Source: Motacilla alba alba
Taxonomy: Eukaryota; Chordata; Aves; Passeriformes; Motacillidae
NCBI RefSeq assembly: GCF_015832195.1
Contig: NC_052017.1
Span: forward strand, 13,654,790-13,718,789
DNA: 64,000 nt
Direction: 5' to 3'
Shown piece by piece: positions 26,101-38,430 of the stretch (the first letter of the stretch is position 1; each line of letters begins with the position of its first letter). The translations under genes were made by a program, and so were the position numbers. The notes under the pieces are model-generated. The model had not been told where the DNA came from. It saw only the letters and a program-made list of their open reading frames with translations, and did not search any database.

Positions 26101-28147
26101 CCTGGTAGAAAGGAAGTTGTTAAACAATTGTCCTTTTACATCTGTCAGCTCAAGGCTATTCATATTTATTCTAGTGGAAGCTGAACCTTTCAACTATTTC
26201 CTCACATTCATCTGTCTTATCCCTCCCACGACAGACAGTCCTCCAAAAGAAGCCTGAGACTTTGTGAATGACAGGTTACAATGTGCAACTTTGAACTCCC
26301 CACATGGGACCCAATATAAATAAATAGATTAGATGTTCTCGGATTATAAGAAGCCTTGTCAGAAAAAATGCTTACACATTTCTGTCATGCAAGACACTAT
26401 TAGGCACCAAAATGATGACATGCTACACATTTTCAATAGGCCTAGCTTGTGCCTAATGTAGGACCCACTTGAACATTGCAGTTTTGAAAGTTTGAAAGAA
26501 GGTACAGGCTGATAATAAATGACCTCATATTCCACTAATAAAAGATTGTGGGAAAGGAGGAGAGAACAGAGGAGACAAAACCTAATGAAGAGTAAAAATA
26601 CAGAGACTGAAAAATGAAGGGAAGAACGTTCATCCATCCTTATTACTTACACAAAAGTTAAAACAGGATAAGAATAACTGTTGAAATGTAGACCAAAAAA
26701 GCGGTTTCTGGCATCTCTCAGCTCTGCAGAAACATTCCTGATAATTTGTACTTCACACAGGAAATCATAGCCACATATGTCATTTTGAGAAATTCAGACT
26801 TCTGAGATTTGAAAAGTTCCTCTATTTTTTTCAAGCACAATACAGCTACAGTGCTTTAAATTATAAGGGAGTAAATCAAGAATAAAAGACTTGACTTCAG
26901 TGAAATTTGACTGGATTTATGTTCTTGTAATTGAAAGCCTTGTTGGTGAAGAGCCATGAGATGTTACATAGACTAGTTCCAAAATGCAAGAGGGCTGATG
27001 GGTTATCTCTACAACACGAATAATGAGACTATTCCTTGCATTTTTCAGGGAAGAAGTAATTTGTAGGAGTTTTCTTTCATTTATTTCAAGTAACAATGAA
27101 CAAACACCCTGAAAATGTCAGGAAGGAGAAACAGCAGCAGGGATCTGGCAAAAACAACACATTAAGTTGCTCTATTAATAAACTGATCAAGGCCAGAGCT
27201 TAGGCACAGGCACTGGCTGGAGAGAGCCCTGCCCCTTCCCACTGCTCTGCCAGGCACGGCGTGGGCTGGGTCCAGGTCCTGGCACACAGCTGGGTGAAGG
27301 TCACCCTTCTTCACAGGGGTTTAGCTGTGAGGGTTTAGGTAGTTCCTGCCACCTGGCACAAAGCTTGGAGAACCAGCCCCAGCTTGTTTTATGTAAAGGT
27401 GGTTGGTGAAGTTAATAAAGGTCATGGGAGGGAAATGAAGTGCAGCCACTTTGGGAAGGGAGCAGTGGTTGGCAAGAACTCTTTCTCCGTATCAGTAAGA
27501 ACCTGGAAAACATCTGATGAGGAATGAAGAAGGTTAGGTTAGGCCAGGTCTCACTTTCATTAATTGTTGGTTTGGGGTTTTTTTCTCCACCTTTTTAGGT
27601 GTGAACACAGTAGGCTAAGAGAAAACCCATCAACAGCACAGTTTCCTTGGGGCTGGGTTGGAAGGCTAAAACAGACATTGTGTACCTCAGGGCAGAGCAA
27701 CAGCACCTCAGAATCCCAGTGTATCCAAGAAGGAGGATGGCAGCTGAAGGATTCCTCTACTGAGCAAGAGTAGGTAAAATGTAACTTCATGGAACCCACA
27801 CTTCCCACAGACCTCTTACACACTCAGATCTGAGGAGTGGGTGTATCTCACACGCTGAGATAATGCTAACACCTGTATGGTCCTGGGAGAAAAACACAAA
27901 GGGAATCCACAAATGTCTCCCTTCCTCACAGTCTGCCCATACTGATCCTGCTATGACTCCCTGCCCATCCCCAATCCTAAATCCACTGACTGCATCATCC
28001 CCTCCCACTGTCTCTCCTTCCCCTTCTGCGTCCATGGGGCTTCTTCAGTTTGTAAACTCTTTGGGGCAGTGACTGCTCATTTAAGCACAGCCCTAATGGA
28101 CACTGCTCTTGGCCGGCCCCAAGGCACAATCACAATAAATGTGAATA
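23109..28147. other. Unique AT-rich noncoding stretch
   Basis: No gene is recognised, and open frames are all short (92 codons or fewer). It contains an A-rich AAAAACAAACCCAAA tract (23408-23428), a poly-T with TGTATAG at 23349-23366 that resembles a splice acceptor, and an imperfect 31-base-period duplication at 25.6 kb. Confidence 0.65.
25630..25683 (+). repeat. Imperfect 31-base-period duplication
   Basis: ATTTACAGAATGTGGGCATTTCC at 25630-25652 recurs at 25661-25683 with two substitutions (T to C and C to T). The repeated 23-mer is separated by eight bases of pyrimidine-rich sequence. It is a small, moderately old duplication. Confidence 0.8.
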
Positions 28148-28263
28148 ACAACAATTGTGACAAACATCAACATTAGTAATTACAATAATTATTATTGTTA
28201 TTATTATACAGTCACCAGAATGACTTGGTAATTATTTGCATAATTTGTATAAATAATTTGCAT
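28148..28263 (+). promoter_or_regulatory. Candidate SOX/POU motif cluster
   Basis: A palindromic ACAATTGT (28151-28158), matching two opposed SOX-type ACAAT cores, is followed by an AT-trinucleotide tract (28187-28210). Two perfect octamers ATTTGCAT then occur at 28234-28241 and 28256-28263 on the same strand, 22 bases apart, or about two helical turns. POU factors bind ATTTGCAT and SOX factors bind ACAAT. The combination resembles neural or stem-cell enhancers, but such motifs also arise by chance in AT-rich DNA. Confidence 0.3.
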
Positions 28264-31200
28264 AAGCAGAATAAAAGACTGCTCCCATATCCAGAGATCT
28301 CAACCATAACGTTTTGTTCCCCGTATGAGCCAAGGATTCCCACTGATGTCAGTGGGAGATTTTTTCCTTGCTTATTCTCAAAACCAATTGCTCTGATGAC
28401 AGAAATCAGTGGGAGTCCCAATAACATGTGGCTTCATCCAGTGGGATGCTGAAGGTGCTTTGCTACCCCTGTCTCCAATCAAGCTCTTTAGAGAGGAAGG
28501 TACTCAGCACTCTTCAGAACCTTCTCATGATGCGCAGGATTGAGCCCCTCAAGACAGCTGTCTTTGGGCTCTGACTATGTGAAGTGAGCAGAGATTTTTT
28601 TCCTTCTTCATTTTAATTGTCTATTTACAAAACAGATTCCAGCAGCTCAAGAGCATTTATGGCCTAATGGAGAAAGCCACAGTGGGTGGCTTTTTGGCTC
28701 TCAAGAAGGGAGAGCCTCATCAGTGGCAGAGGGAGGAAAGTACACAATGCAGGCGGGCAAGGAGCGCTGGGGGAGCAAAGGCGACTTACAGAGGTGTTTG
28801 CAGAGTGCTCTTCCAAAGAGCCTGGCACTGCCTCCAAGCTGCCAGTCTTAGGGGGAAAACAGTGTATTTCAATGTAGAGCACAGAATAATCTGAGAGGCA
28901 CCAAATGTCTGCGGCAGTATGTGTTGTCATTTCAAGGGTGCAGTTTCTGGGGCTTTTTGCACAATTTTTTAGTTTACAAGCTCTTTCAGGATGTGCCTAG
29001 GTCTCACAGTGAGGGATGTAATCTCTGGCACGTGACATTGGGGCACTTTGCTCCAGAAGCAGTATGAAAATTATGTTAAAAGAATGCTGAGGAAAGAGCT
29101 GCAACATGAAAAGCTGACATAATATGGGATGGCAGGGCAGAAACTTCAGGTTGCCACAGAAAAGCACTTCTAGGCTTAGGATTTGTGGCTTAATGCTGAG
29201 CTAAATCTCATATGTTGAGACAGTTTGACTTTTCTTGTAGACAAAAAAGAGTCAGCCTGAGAGGTTAAAGACTGCAGTGCAAGCTCTCCAATGCCCAGAG
29301 AGCTGAGGCCTCTCCCTGGGCTGGGAGTGGGGCTCTGCCCTGCTGCTGTCAAGGGAGCCCAGCAGCGCCAGATGAACACGCTGTGTAAAGCCTGCTCATC
29401 TGTCCCAGTACCAGCTGGGTTAGGTTAGACTGCAGGCAAAGGCATGTTTTCAATGTTTGCTTTCTTGTTGGGTAGTCAGTGCTCCCTTTTGCTTCTGGAA
29501 CTGCTCTGGCTCTGCGGCTGGAGTAGAGAGCGGCAGGACTGGCTGCAATCGCAGCTATCCAAACACATCATTAAATACAGGCATGCCAGATCTTACAGGC
29601 ATCTGGCCTTCCTGCACTTGTTTGGCTTAGTGATGAGCAAGTTAGAGCTTGCTTCCACTCCACAAAAATGCATCTGCACACAGGGGAGAATTTCAGCTGC
29701 TTAAATCTGAAAACTGGCAGAAAAGATTATTTGTTGTGCGACTTTAATTTGTTTCTTGCCTCTATAAAACTGATCCTCTCCTTGATTATGAGGACAATCC
29801 ACAGCTCCTCAGGAAAGTTAGTTCTAATTAATGACCTGTGACTACGAAGAAAAATATAGTGACCTCTCTGACCATATACCCAGACCTACTCACAGTGCCT
29901 GCATTTTGTATTTATTTTATGGCCACAATAAGGATGATTTTGGGTTGTTTTTTGTGCGCTTGACAAACCTTTTAACCCAGCTATTCAGCCACCTCAAAAA
30001 CCTCTTTTCTATCTCATAAACCACAGCCCTACACACTGTCAGCGGCAGAGTTAGGTGTGTTTTAACAAATGCCATATTATTACCCTTGGGGAAGGTCTGA
30101 TTGTGTACCTTGAACCACTTGTCTCACTCAAGATTTTAGTTTTGAATATTGACAAATTATCTAGGAGGAAAGATGTTTCTGAATTATTATTTGCCACCTT
30201 TAGAAAACCCTCTATGCCTAGGAGAAGATTTTCATCTCTAAAGTTCAAAATGCTAATCCAGCTTTAGTGGAAGATAAAAGTAAGTATCCTGTACACTAAC
30301 TATGGGAAAACAAGAAATCCCTACAGATTGTTCCCCATTTCACATTTTATGTATGTTCTCATGCACACAGACGTTATTCCCAAGGCCCTATCTTTTTCTT
30401 TTCTTGTAACTGAAAAAGCAGCTTAGTCCCTCTAAGTCAGAAATGAATCTGTTTTCCAAGTCTTTCTTGAAGTAAATCTCCATTTTTTCAGCTGATCTCC
30501 TGGTAATTGCTTCATCTTACAGAGTTAATTTTCTCTTCACTGTATTGCTATCTTCAGATTGCCAAAACTGATGCCAAAACTGACTCATAATAGATGCTCA
30601 CTCAACATTGTTTTTGCATTATACATTATAGGGGTCAGGATGTGATTACATTATTAGATTTTATACATGAAAGAAGTATCTGTATTTGAGGAATAAGTTG
30701 AGAGGAGAGAGGGAAGGCAGCCTTTGTGTCCTATACTGAAAGAGTAATCCTTAAGGCTTGATTTTGTGTATAACCTTGGGTTTTTGCACCTGCATGAAAC
30801 TAAAGGCATTTACATGTCTAGCTATTATACCTGATTGCTGGTTAATTATGCATGTGAGAATGGCGGTGGGGGAGGGAGGAAAACAGATCTAAAAATATTT
30901 TTTTCTTGGTGTTTTAGATAAACTGAGATATTTCCCACATAAACCCCTTTACAATAAAAGACATTTGGCAGGGAAGTGAGAGGTATGGCTTATGAATACC
31001 AATACAAATACCATTTTCTAGCCATGGCATCTGAACATAAGTGAAAATGTGTTAAATATTCTCCCAGCCAAATTTCAAAGCCAATTAGTCTTGATTTTCT
31101 TTTTTTCTTCAAACAGTCATTAAGGGCTGGAGAAGAAAATGCATATGTTTCAATACCAAAGGTATAACAGGTTATTTTGCTCATGTCTTTGTCGAGCAAC

Positions 31201-32338
31201 ATTATTTGCTTTAGGACTGTGCTGTTCTAAAACTCCTTGTCCTCACTTGGAGCAACACTGTGTGGAGTATGGATGATTTGTCATCCTCAACACTGTAAAT
31301 CACAGCTGCATCAAAGACACTTGATAGAGAGAGAGGAAAAGATAGAAAATATTGTATTAGGGCTCCTGTATTTTTATTACTCTGGAGAGGATAAGAAAAG
31401 GGAAGAACTAAGAAAGATACATTGTATTTGTTCAGCAATGGAGTATGAATCCACGAGAGCTGACCAAATGCTCACAAATATGCTCATTTTGTCTGGCATT
31501 ATGTAGAAGACATTTTCAGGGGTGCCAGGTTACTAAGTCCTCAAATCCATTTACTGTGACCTGGAACAGTTGTTGATTTCCATTTCAATAGTTATTAAGG
31601 TTTTTTTTCCCTAACCATCAACGAAGCTTGAAATAAATACATTTTATTAGAGTTGGCAAGTCTGAGAACAGATGTGAGATCTCCCATAATCTAAAGGCAG
31701 GGAACCCATGGGACAGCAGCGTTCAGGACGAGGGCTGTTTCCTTCCAGAAAGCATTGGCTGTGGAAATTCTCAAAGTGTGTGAGGTCTGCACACATTTCA
31801 GTTATGTAAAAGGAGAACTGGAAGGTATTTTACCCAGTTCTGGTGCTTGTCATTTTATTCCGCTAATGTACAGGAAGATATAAGGTCATGATATATTTGT
31901 TTGCACTTGTTTGTGATGCCTAGTCCAGATTGCACAGACATTTTACAGTGTTAGACCCCAAAACCCAGACCCATAAATCACAAAGAACATCTGCTATTCC
32001 CTTGTGGGAAGGATCTTAAAAGAGTGTCTTCTGAGCATCTCTGTTGCATGTCATTTATAACAAGTGGGCCCTCAGCCTGGAACAAAAGAGACCTCCTACA
32101 TCCTCTTCCCCAGGCAGCAATTAACTGACCTCATCTTCCCACCCCCTTCATCAGCCCCCACAACCAATTATCCCAATCAGCCTTTCTGAAGAAGACAACT
32201 GGGTGAACAGGTGGACCATTATTCTAAATAGTTTTGGGCACTTAAAAAAAAGAGTTTAATGCAACAGGGTACTTATACAAAAGAGGCTGATACTGTAGAG
32301 AAACTGAGTTGTGTGAGAGTATTTGATTGCAAAGATCA
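28264..32338. other. Unique noncoding stretch
   Basis: No gene or recognised repeat was found. Open frames are 89 codons or fewer. A higher-GC patch at about 29.28-29.37 kb (CCCTGGGCTGGGAGTGGGG) has no CpG-island character. Confidence 0.65.
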
Positions 32339-32382
32339 TTATAATATATATATATTCTAATAATATATAATATATATATATC
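32339..32382 (+). repeat. AT-rich self-complementary repeat
   Basis: Two TA-dinucleotide runs are separated by TTCTAATAATATA. The block is almost entirely A and T and can fold on itself. It is a decayed TA microsatellite. Confidence 0.85.
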
Positions 32383-33825
32383 GTTTTTTCTTGAATACAA
32401 GTGTGTATACATGTGCCTGTGTGTGAAATAAAATTTTGTAGGTCTTTTGAGGTCTTTCCAATTTACTGGATAGAGCTTATACAAGTAGTAGCGAATCTAT
32501 GTATCAGTTGCTGGCCTCTTGAAAATAATCTCTTGATAGGACAGTATATGTGAGAATATGTGCACAGAGGCTGACTTCAGCCCACAGGGTCAAATAGTAG
32601 TATGGTAGAGGGTAGCAAAAGATGGTTAAGTGCAGCAGAAGTGGTTTTGGTCCCTGGACAGTCGTGGGCCATGGTGATGAGTGTGCAAACTCTGTCATGC
32701 AGGTGGGAGAAGCAATTAAGATCCTCCCTGGAAGAAGACAGCTGAAACAATAGATGCTACTGTCCAAATCACTGTCCTTGGGGCAGGCCTTGACTAAAGG
32801 AGAAGAAGGGGAGATTTCCTGGATGGGAAATAAACATTGCTTCAATTATACGAGTACAGCAGCAGAAGATGAACAGAAAGTAGCCTAACAAAAACAGGAA
32901 GATACTGACCCTGTGGTCTTGAGAGAAAGCAAAAAGAGAAACAAGGTCCTTTGGACACATAATTGGCAGTACCCAGATTTGAACTTTTGAGCAAGAGAGC
33001 ATTTATATTGGTCTTGGGAACAATGAAAGCAGAAAAGTAGAATATACTTTTATATTCTACTTTTATATTCAAAAGTGAAAAACAGTGATTTGTTTCATCA
33101 GTGCTACCAAAACAAAAATACTCCTGAGGTGTGAAGTACTAAGAAGAATATATGGTACATGCAAGAATGAAAGTGTTGAAGAATCTTGTCCAGATAGTAA
33201 GTATAGAAAGTACTCTCATATATTTTTTGAGTTTCTTTGTTTTCTGTGCAGTTGTCAGCATACAATCAGTTTAAGCTATATGGAACTCTGCTGTATCAAA
33301 GTGTGTAGGAGCATATGGCTATAAGAGTTCATGAGCATGTGATAAACAGAAAACTGGTACCACAGACTATAGCGTGCACATGCACACATTTGATTAATTT
33401 CATAGATTGTGCCTCAGATCTCTGAGAACTAATGCAAAAATAATAAGTGTCCAGCTTTGTAACATTTTCCAGACAGTCAATCTTTTAGCAAAGTAACAAG
33501 TTTACCGACTGCATCCTTCTTGGCTGGCTTAAATTACTTCAATATTCAAAATGTCCTTTCTCAGCTTCCACTGTGAAATATGGGAAATCAGGAGAGTAGC
33601 TGTTTCTAATCTAATTGTTTCAAAGTCAATTCTGAAATCTGTACCCTGCCGAATCAATGGCAAAACTCCAACAGACTGAAGTGGAGCCCAGATTTTATAG
33701 ATGATCTGGAATAAAGAAGTGATTTTTCAGGCTTTCACAATAAGTATTTTAATATGCAGCTTATTTATGTACTGCTACAAAAAAGTTAAAGATCTTGGAA
33801 CCCTTTTATTGGTAGCATTTTGCCA
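32383..33825. other. Unique noncoding stretch
   Basis: No gene was found. It includes a perfect 14-bp inverted repeat at 33033-33064, listed separately. Confidence 0.65.
33033..33064. repeat. Perfect 14-bp hairpin with 4-base loop
   Basis: AAAAGTAGAATATA (33033-33046) is followed by the loop CTTT and then its exact reverse complement (33051-33064). The hairpin is not an rRNA, tRNA or terminator, and it is short for a pre-microRNA. It may be a templated-switch mutation product. Confidence 0.85.
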
Positions 33826-34240
33826 ATGTCTAGTGAAGTGCAATGAAAATGATTAAGGGATGGAGCATCTCTCTTACAAGGACAGACTGAGAGCTGGGTC
33901 TGTTCAGCCTCAAGAAGAGATGACTGAGAGGGGACCTCCTCAGTGTCTGTCAGTATCTGGAGGGAGGGTGTCAGAGGATGGAGCCAGGCTCTACTTGGTA
34001 GTGCCAAGCAAGAGGACAGGAGGCAACATGATATGAGACCCCTGAATATGAGGAAGAACTCTTTCTCTGTGCGACTGACCAAGAAGTTGTGGAGTCCCCC
34101 TCACTAGATTTGTTCAAGACCCATCTGGACACAGTCCTGCTCCCTGGGATGGCCCTGCTTGACAAGGGAGGTTAGACCAGAAGACCCACAGAGGTCCCTT
34201 CCAACCTCACCTGTTCTGTGTCATCCTGTGATTCTGTGAT
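33826..34240 (+). mobile_element. CR1 LINE 3' end, about 415 bp
   Basis: This is the clearest CR1 copy in the window. The order GATTAAGGGATGGAGCATCT, GGACAGACTGAGAGCTGGG, GTTCAGCCTCAAGAAGAGA, GATGGAGCCAGGCTCT, AAGTTGTGGAGTCCCCCTC, CATCTGGACACAGTCCTGC, AGAGGTCCCTTCCAACCTCA and a final CCTGTGATTCTGTGATT follows the known avian CR1 3' region on the plus strand. It starts within the element (5' truncation) and has internal deletions, for example before AAGAAGTTGTGG. Open frames across it (33786-34082 and 33971-34165, minus) are antisense artefacts. Divergence from consensus suggests an old, fixed copy. Confidence 0.97.
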
Positions 34241-34620
34241 TATACTTAGTATTCTGACAGTTTACTAGAGATGAGCTCCAAAAGTGCATAAAAAGATCAG
34301 ACCTTATGTTAACAGAGCTTGGAGAACATACTCTGGCTAAGGAGGATGTAGCTGGTTTCGCAACTAAAGTCTCAATCTACTGGAACATTTTTGCTGTGAA
34401 CAGACTATTGTTGTGCTTTATTCGAACAAAAAATCTAATGGAAATAGATCCCCAAAACTAGAAGTTTTGAGTTGATTCACTGAAGCTTGCTGAAATATTT
34501 TCTACTGTACTTGCCATGTTGCATTATTATTAATCATGCTACTAGCAATATCAAGTGACCTCCTTTTTTGCAAAAAACACCAAGCTCTTGTCTCTAAAGC
34601 ACTCAATTACATAGCAGATA
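34241..34620. other. Short unique noncoding stretch
   Basis: Nothing recognised between the CR1 3' end and the following MIR-like fragment. Confidence 0.6.
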
Positions 34621-34692
34621 AATATTGTTGCCCAATTTTATAGACATAGAACCAAAGAGGGAAAAGCATCTTTTTCAAGGCCAGGAGCTCGT
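34621..34692 (-). mobile_element. MIR/L2-like ancient repeat fragment
   Basis: The plus strand reads TATTGTTGCCCAATTTTATAG, ACATAGAACCAAAGAGGG, then CTTTTTCAAGGCCAGGAGCT. Reverse-complemented MIR/L2 has TATTATCCCCATTTTACAG, ATGAGGAAACTGAGGCACAG, then CTTGCCCAAGGTCACACAGCT. The order matches but divergence is high, so MIR and L2 cannot be told apart. Confidence 0.5.
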
Positions 34693-37600
34693 GTGTTCTG
34701 TGCCTCAGTAGAGCTTACTATGCAGTAGGCCATACAGCTTCCAGCTGGTCGCTGGTGATTAGGTGTTTTTATAGCAAGCTCTTTGTAATTCTTAATTTTT
34801 CCTAAGGTAAAGAATTGGTGCTTGGCTGTAATGTCTATAAAATGCTAAAGCTGCTAAAACACAGTTTTTGTTGTATGTCATCCAATTTGCAGTTGGGAAA
34901 TGGTAAAATTTGCTTAAATTGAAAACATATGTTGTGCTCGAAAGTAGGTAATGGAATTGCCACCTTTGCATATTTGAGTTCCATGCCTTTTCTGCAATTT
35001 ACACAACAATAAACTGAACTAACAAAGCTATTTTAGCCCTTATAGATAATTTTATTTGGTGATATAAGAATCTTCATGCTAGAGCTGGACAGGAAACATT
35101 TTTCATGTCCTGTAAAAGCTTTCTTGATTTCAAAGCTGTTACTATTTGAGATGAGGTGAACCTAGAGGCTACTAAAATGTGGTATAAAAGAAGCTCCTCA
35201 CCCATCCCATCTTGGCATAATTAACTTTTTTCATTGATTAAAAAAACATGTTTCAAAATTTCTGTCAAGCATCCATTTATATTTTCAGCAAACATGCTGT
35301 GGCTGAGATATGTCTCCTAAGAGACTCTGGGCTGAGAGATTTTCTTACTCTCTCCACTCAGAAATGGATATGTTTTCTGATATTTATTTTATGAATCACA
35401 ACCAGCCACCCTTAAAGTGTGGATTCAGAATGTGCTGTGAGAAAAGCTTGTGACACAATTGTAACACAATTTCTCCATTGCTGTCCTTCCCCTTTCTTCT
35501 TTCTCTGCTACTGTGTCACTGTACTTGTTAAGTGTCTAAAGGAAAGGTTTTGCATTCATCTTCAAACCAATGTGTCTTAGGCATTTTATTTTGTTCTGAT
35601 GTGTTAAATTTTTCTTTTCAACCTTCATGCTTACCCTCCAGAATTTCTTTCTGTTTTACTTGACTGTTTTCTTCCTGTCATCTTTTCCTTTTTCTTTCTA
35701 TTTGAGACTGTCATTGCCTATGGGATGGGAAATGGCTGCAAGCCAAAAGTCAGAGAGCAATCATAAAAAGCTATCAAAGGATGAGTAAAAGATGAGAGTA
35801 AATATGATAGTGTTGTCCTCTGAAAGCATAATTACAGCACCTACCTGCCTCGCCTGGCTATAGACAACGATATCTCTGGGAGTGGTGGAAAGACAAAATT
35901 GTTCAGACAGATACATGAGTAATTCTGAATGACCACTAGTTAAATTGCATCTGAGAAATACCAGGCACATGGAGAAAAATACTCTGAACTTTGAACCCAT
36001 AACTAGTTCTCCAGCTGAAGGGGACAGGAACTTGTGAGAAGACCTGACAAATGTAAGAGCTTGGATTAGATAACACTTTTTTTTTTTTTTTTTACTAAAT
36101 AATTCTTCACCTATAATGCTAGAAACTTTGCATTGTTGAAAAAATATGATGACAGAAAACATTTCAAGTACACTAATAATCACTTTCTTTCATTGCCCAA
36201 GAGTTTAAACAAGCTTCTGTTAAAATGAACCCATTTGCTGAACAAAAATTGCTTATCTTTTTGTTGCATTGTTCTCGTCTTATTGTTATCATAGTTTTTG
36301 CTATTATAATTAGTCCCATTGCTTCTGCCCTTGTGCCCCAGACATGATAAAAATCTGATGCTCTTTAAGAATTCCTGTTGTAAGGAACTCATGCAAATCA
36401 ACTTTAGAAGGGTCCCCTTTCTCTTTCCACTGAGCTTTACTCCCATATATATTTCAGGTCCATACCTCAAGGACACCCCTGACCTTTTACAGCCAAATGT
36501 TTCAGCCTTAACAACTAAGCTAGGTTAGTGTTGATAGATCACAATGGAGAAGAATACTGGTGTATCATGCACCTCTGTATCATGCATTTTCATGCGGAAT
36601 TCTATTACTGTTTATGTCATGCCATCTTCTTTGTTATATATTAATAGCAGTGCCTAAACCACTGGACTGCTAATCTGTGATTAAGAAGTCTGGATAGCAA
36701 CACCACCAGAAGAACATTTTTACAACATGTTTGAGGTTCAAATGTCAGATATATTCCTTTAAAATCTACCAACCAGTACATTAAAACTGTTTTGGGCAAC
36801 TCCTGGAATGCAAAGTGTATAGTTGATTTACTGTACTAGGAAAAAAATTGTATCTGCCTCTTCTATATATAACTCATTGCAATTTGCTTTCCCATGGTGA
36901 GGCAGAACTGAATGACAGTATTATCCTCTGACTGTGTCTATGGAATAAACCACTGTCTTAACACACTCGTGCTTGCCTTAAGAGGCCAGCGTAAGGATCT
37001 AGTAGTGTTGTGAGCTTAATATAGTTAGTCTTTTCAAAAAATCACGTCAGAACTGTACTCACCATGTTGAGGAACATTTTGACATGACCTCATGCTGGAA
37101 GCAGCTGCTTGATTAGAGTGACTTCTGGAAGAAGTTTGTCTGTGTTCTGCTTCAATACATTCCTTCTTTTTTCATCATTATGCTAGAGGTGTGCTTTGAC
37201 TGCAAAGACCAGATCTGTATTCAAACTTCTTCAAAGTTGGGGAGTGTTTGATGTCTAAGGGCAAATGAAGGTTCTGCACAAAATAAGGTTGCAGGCAAAG
37301 GCACGTAGCAATTACTTTGAGATACGGGATGAGAGTTCCTTGAAAAATGTTGATGCTCTTGTTCTTTACTTTGTTTATGGCTCTAGGGACGAGTTTCAAG
37401 TGGCAAAAGAGTGGAAACAGGCCAGGATATGTCTCTGTTGGACACTTGCTGTCCCAGATGTTCTTTCAAAGCCCTTTGTTTATCTATGTCTATGTCTGAT
37501 TTTCTGCCACAGCAAAAAAAAAGTATTCCCAGAGAAAGCAAATATTCTCATAGTCTCTGGAGGCAAAATCAATGCAGTGCATCAGACTGTGGCTTTGAAG

Positions 37601-37884
37601 TCCCAGCACAGGCTGGAGAACGAGCTTGAAGCAGAATTGATACACAGACTGGATGAGAGGTCAAATATCCTTGAATCCTGCTGGCTGCAGCTCTTGCTGC
37701 TGACACTGAAGGAGAGTGGCAGGTTCATGGTAGGATGTGGTAGCACTGACTGCAAAGAACCTGAGGAGGCTGTGCAGAGTCCCTGGTGCCTGGAAGAAGC
37801 CTTGGGGAAAGAAAGAAGTCCAAAAGGGAATACCAAGACAGACACAAATAAGACAATAAAGGATGGAGGATATTATTGTCTTGT
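34693..37884. other. Unique AT-rich noncoding stretch
   Basis: No gene was recognised. A poly-T run lies at 36068-36091. The open frame running 37265-38080 extends into the TA microsatellite and gains length from a Tyr-Ile repeat, so it is not evidence of a protein. Confidence 0.65.
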
Positions 37885-37918
37885 ATATATACTTATATAT
37901 ATACATATACATACACAT

Positions 37919-37961
<43 letters not shown>

Positions 37962-37971
37962 GTATTGTACT

Positions 37972-38026
<55 letters not shown>

Positions 38027-38040
38027 TATTGTACTGAGAT
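37885..38040 (+). repeat. Compound TA microsatellite with 64-bp duplication
   Basis: TATATAC/CATACA variants lead into two long TA runs. After each run stands the same 20-mer ACACAGTATTGTACTGAGAT (37957-37976 and 38021-38040), exactly 64 bases apart. The simple interpretation is duplication of a TA-run-plus-20-mer unit. The self-complementary TA runs can form cruciforms and are prone to length error in assembly. Confidence 0.95.
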
Positions 38041-38149
38041 AAGTCTCACTGTGATTCAGCTTTATCTATCTGGTCATTAATATCCCTGGTATGCACAAAT
38101 TTAGCTGATTTTACTCAGTTTCATATTAGCAATTTAAGGAACCTGGGCA

Positions 38150-38430
38150 GTTCAGCTTCTTTTTCCTTCCTGAGTTCCTCTTCTCTCTCCATTATGCCCA
38201 TGTCTCTTGTACTGGGGAGCCAGAACTGGACACAGTACTCCAGCTATGACCTCACCTGTGTTGAAAAAATAAAAAGGATCACCTTCCCAACCTGATGACC
38301 ATACTTAGCCCAATGCAGCCCAGAATAGCATTAACCTTCTTTGCTGCAAGAGCTCATTGATGGCTCATGCTGTCTTGTTGGGGGCTGTGCTAAAGGCCCC
38401 AACTGACTTCTTACTGGCCACCACCTAGAG
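38150..38430 (-). mobile_element. CR1 LINE internal fragment, antisense
   Basis: The plus strand carries GGGAGCCAGAACTGGACACA, GTACTCCAGCTATGACCTCACC, CAATGCAGCCCAGAATAGCA and TTGCTGCAAGAGCTCATTGATGGCTCATG in pieces. These are the reverse complement of the CR1 block that reads ..TGAGCCAGCAATG..AATGCTATCCTGGGCTGCATT..GAGTACTGTGTCCAGTTCTGG... The fragment covers the end of the reverse-transcriptase ORF or start of the 3' region and lacks the CR1 3' terminus. It was therefore broken by deletion or later rearrangement, possibly related to the adjacent TA array. Confidence 0.88.

Noticed and set aside
33786..34165. Minus-strand frames over the 34-kb region
   Set aside because: They lie antisense within the CR1 3' end.
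37265..38080. 271-codon plus-strand open frame
   Set aside because: Its length is inflated by the TA microsatellite, which reads as Tyr-Ile repeats; the upstream part has no family signature.
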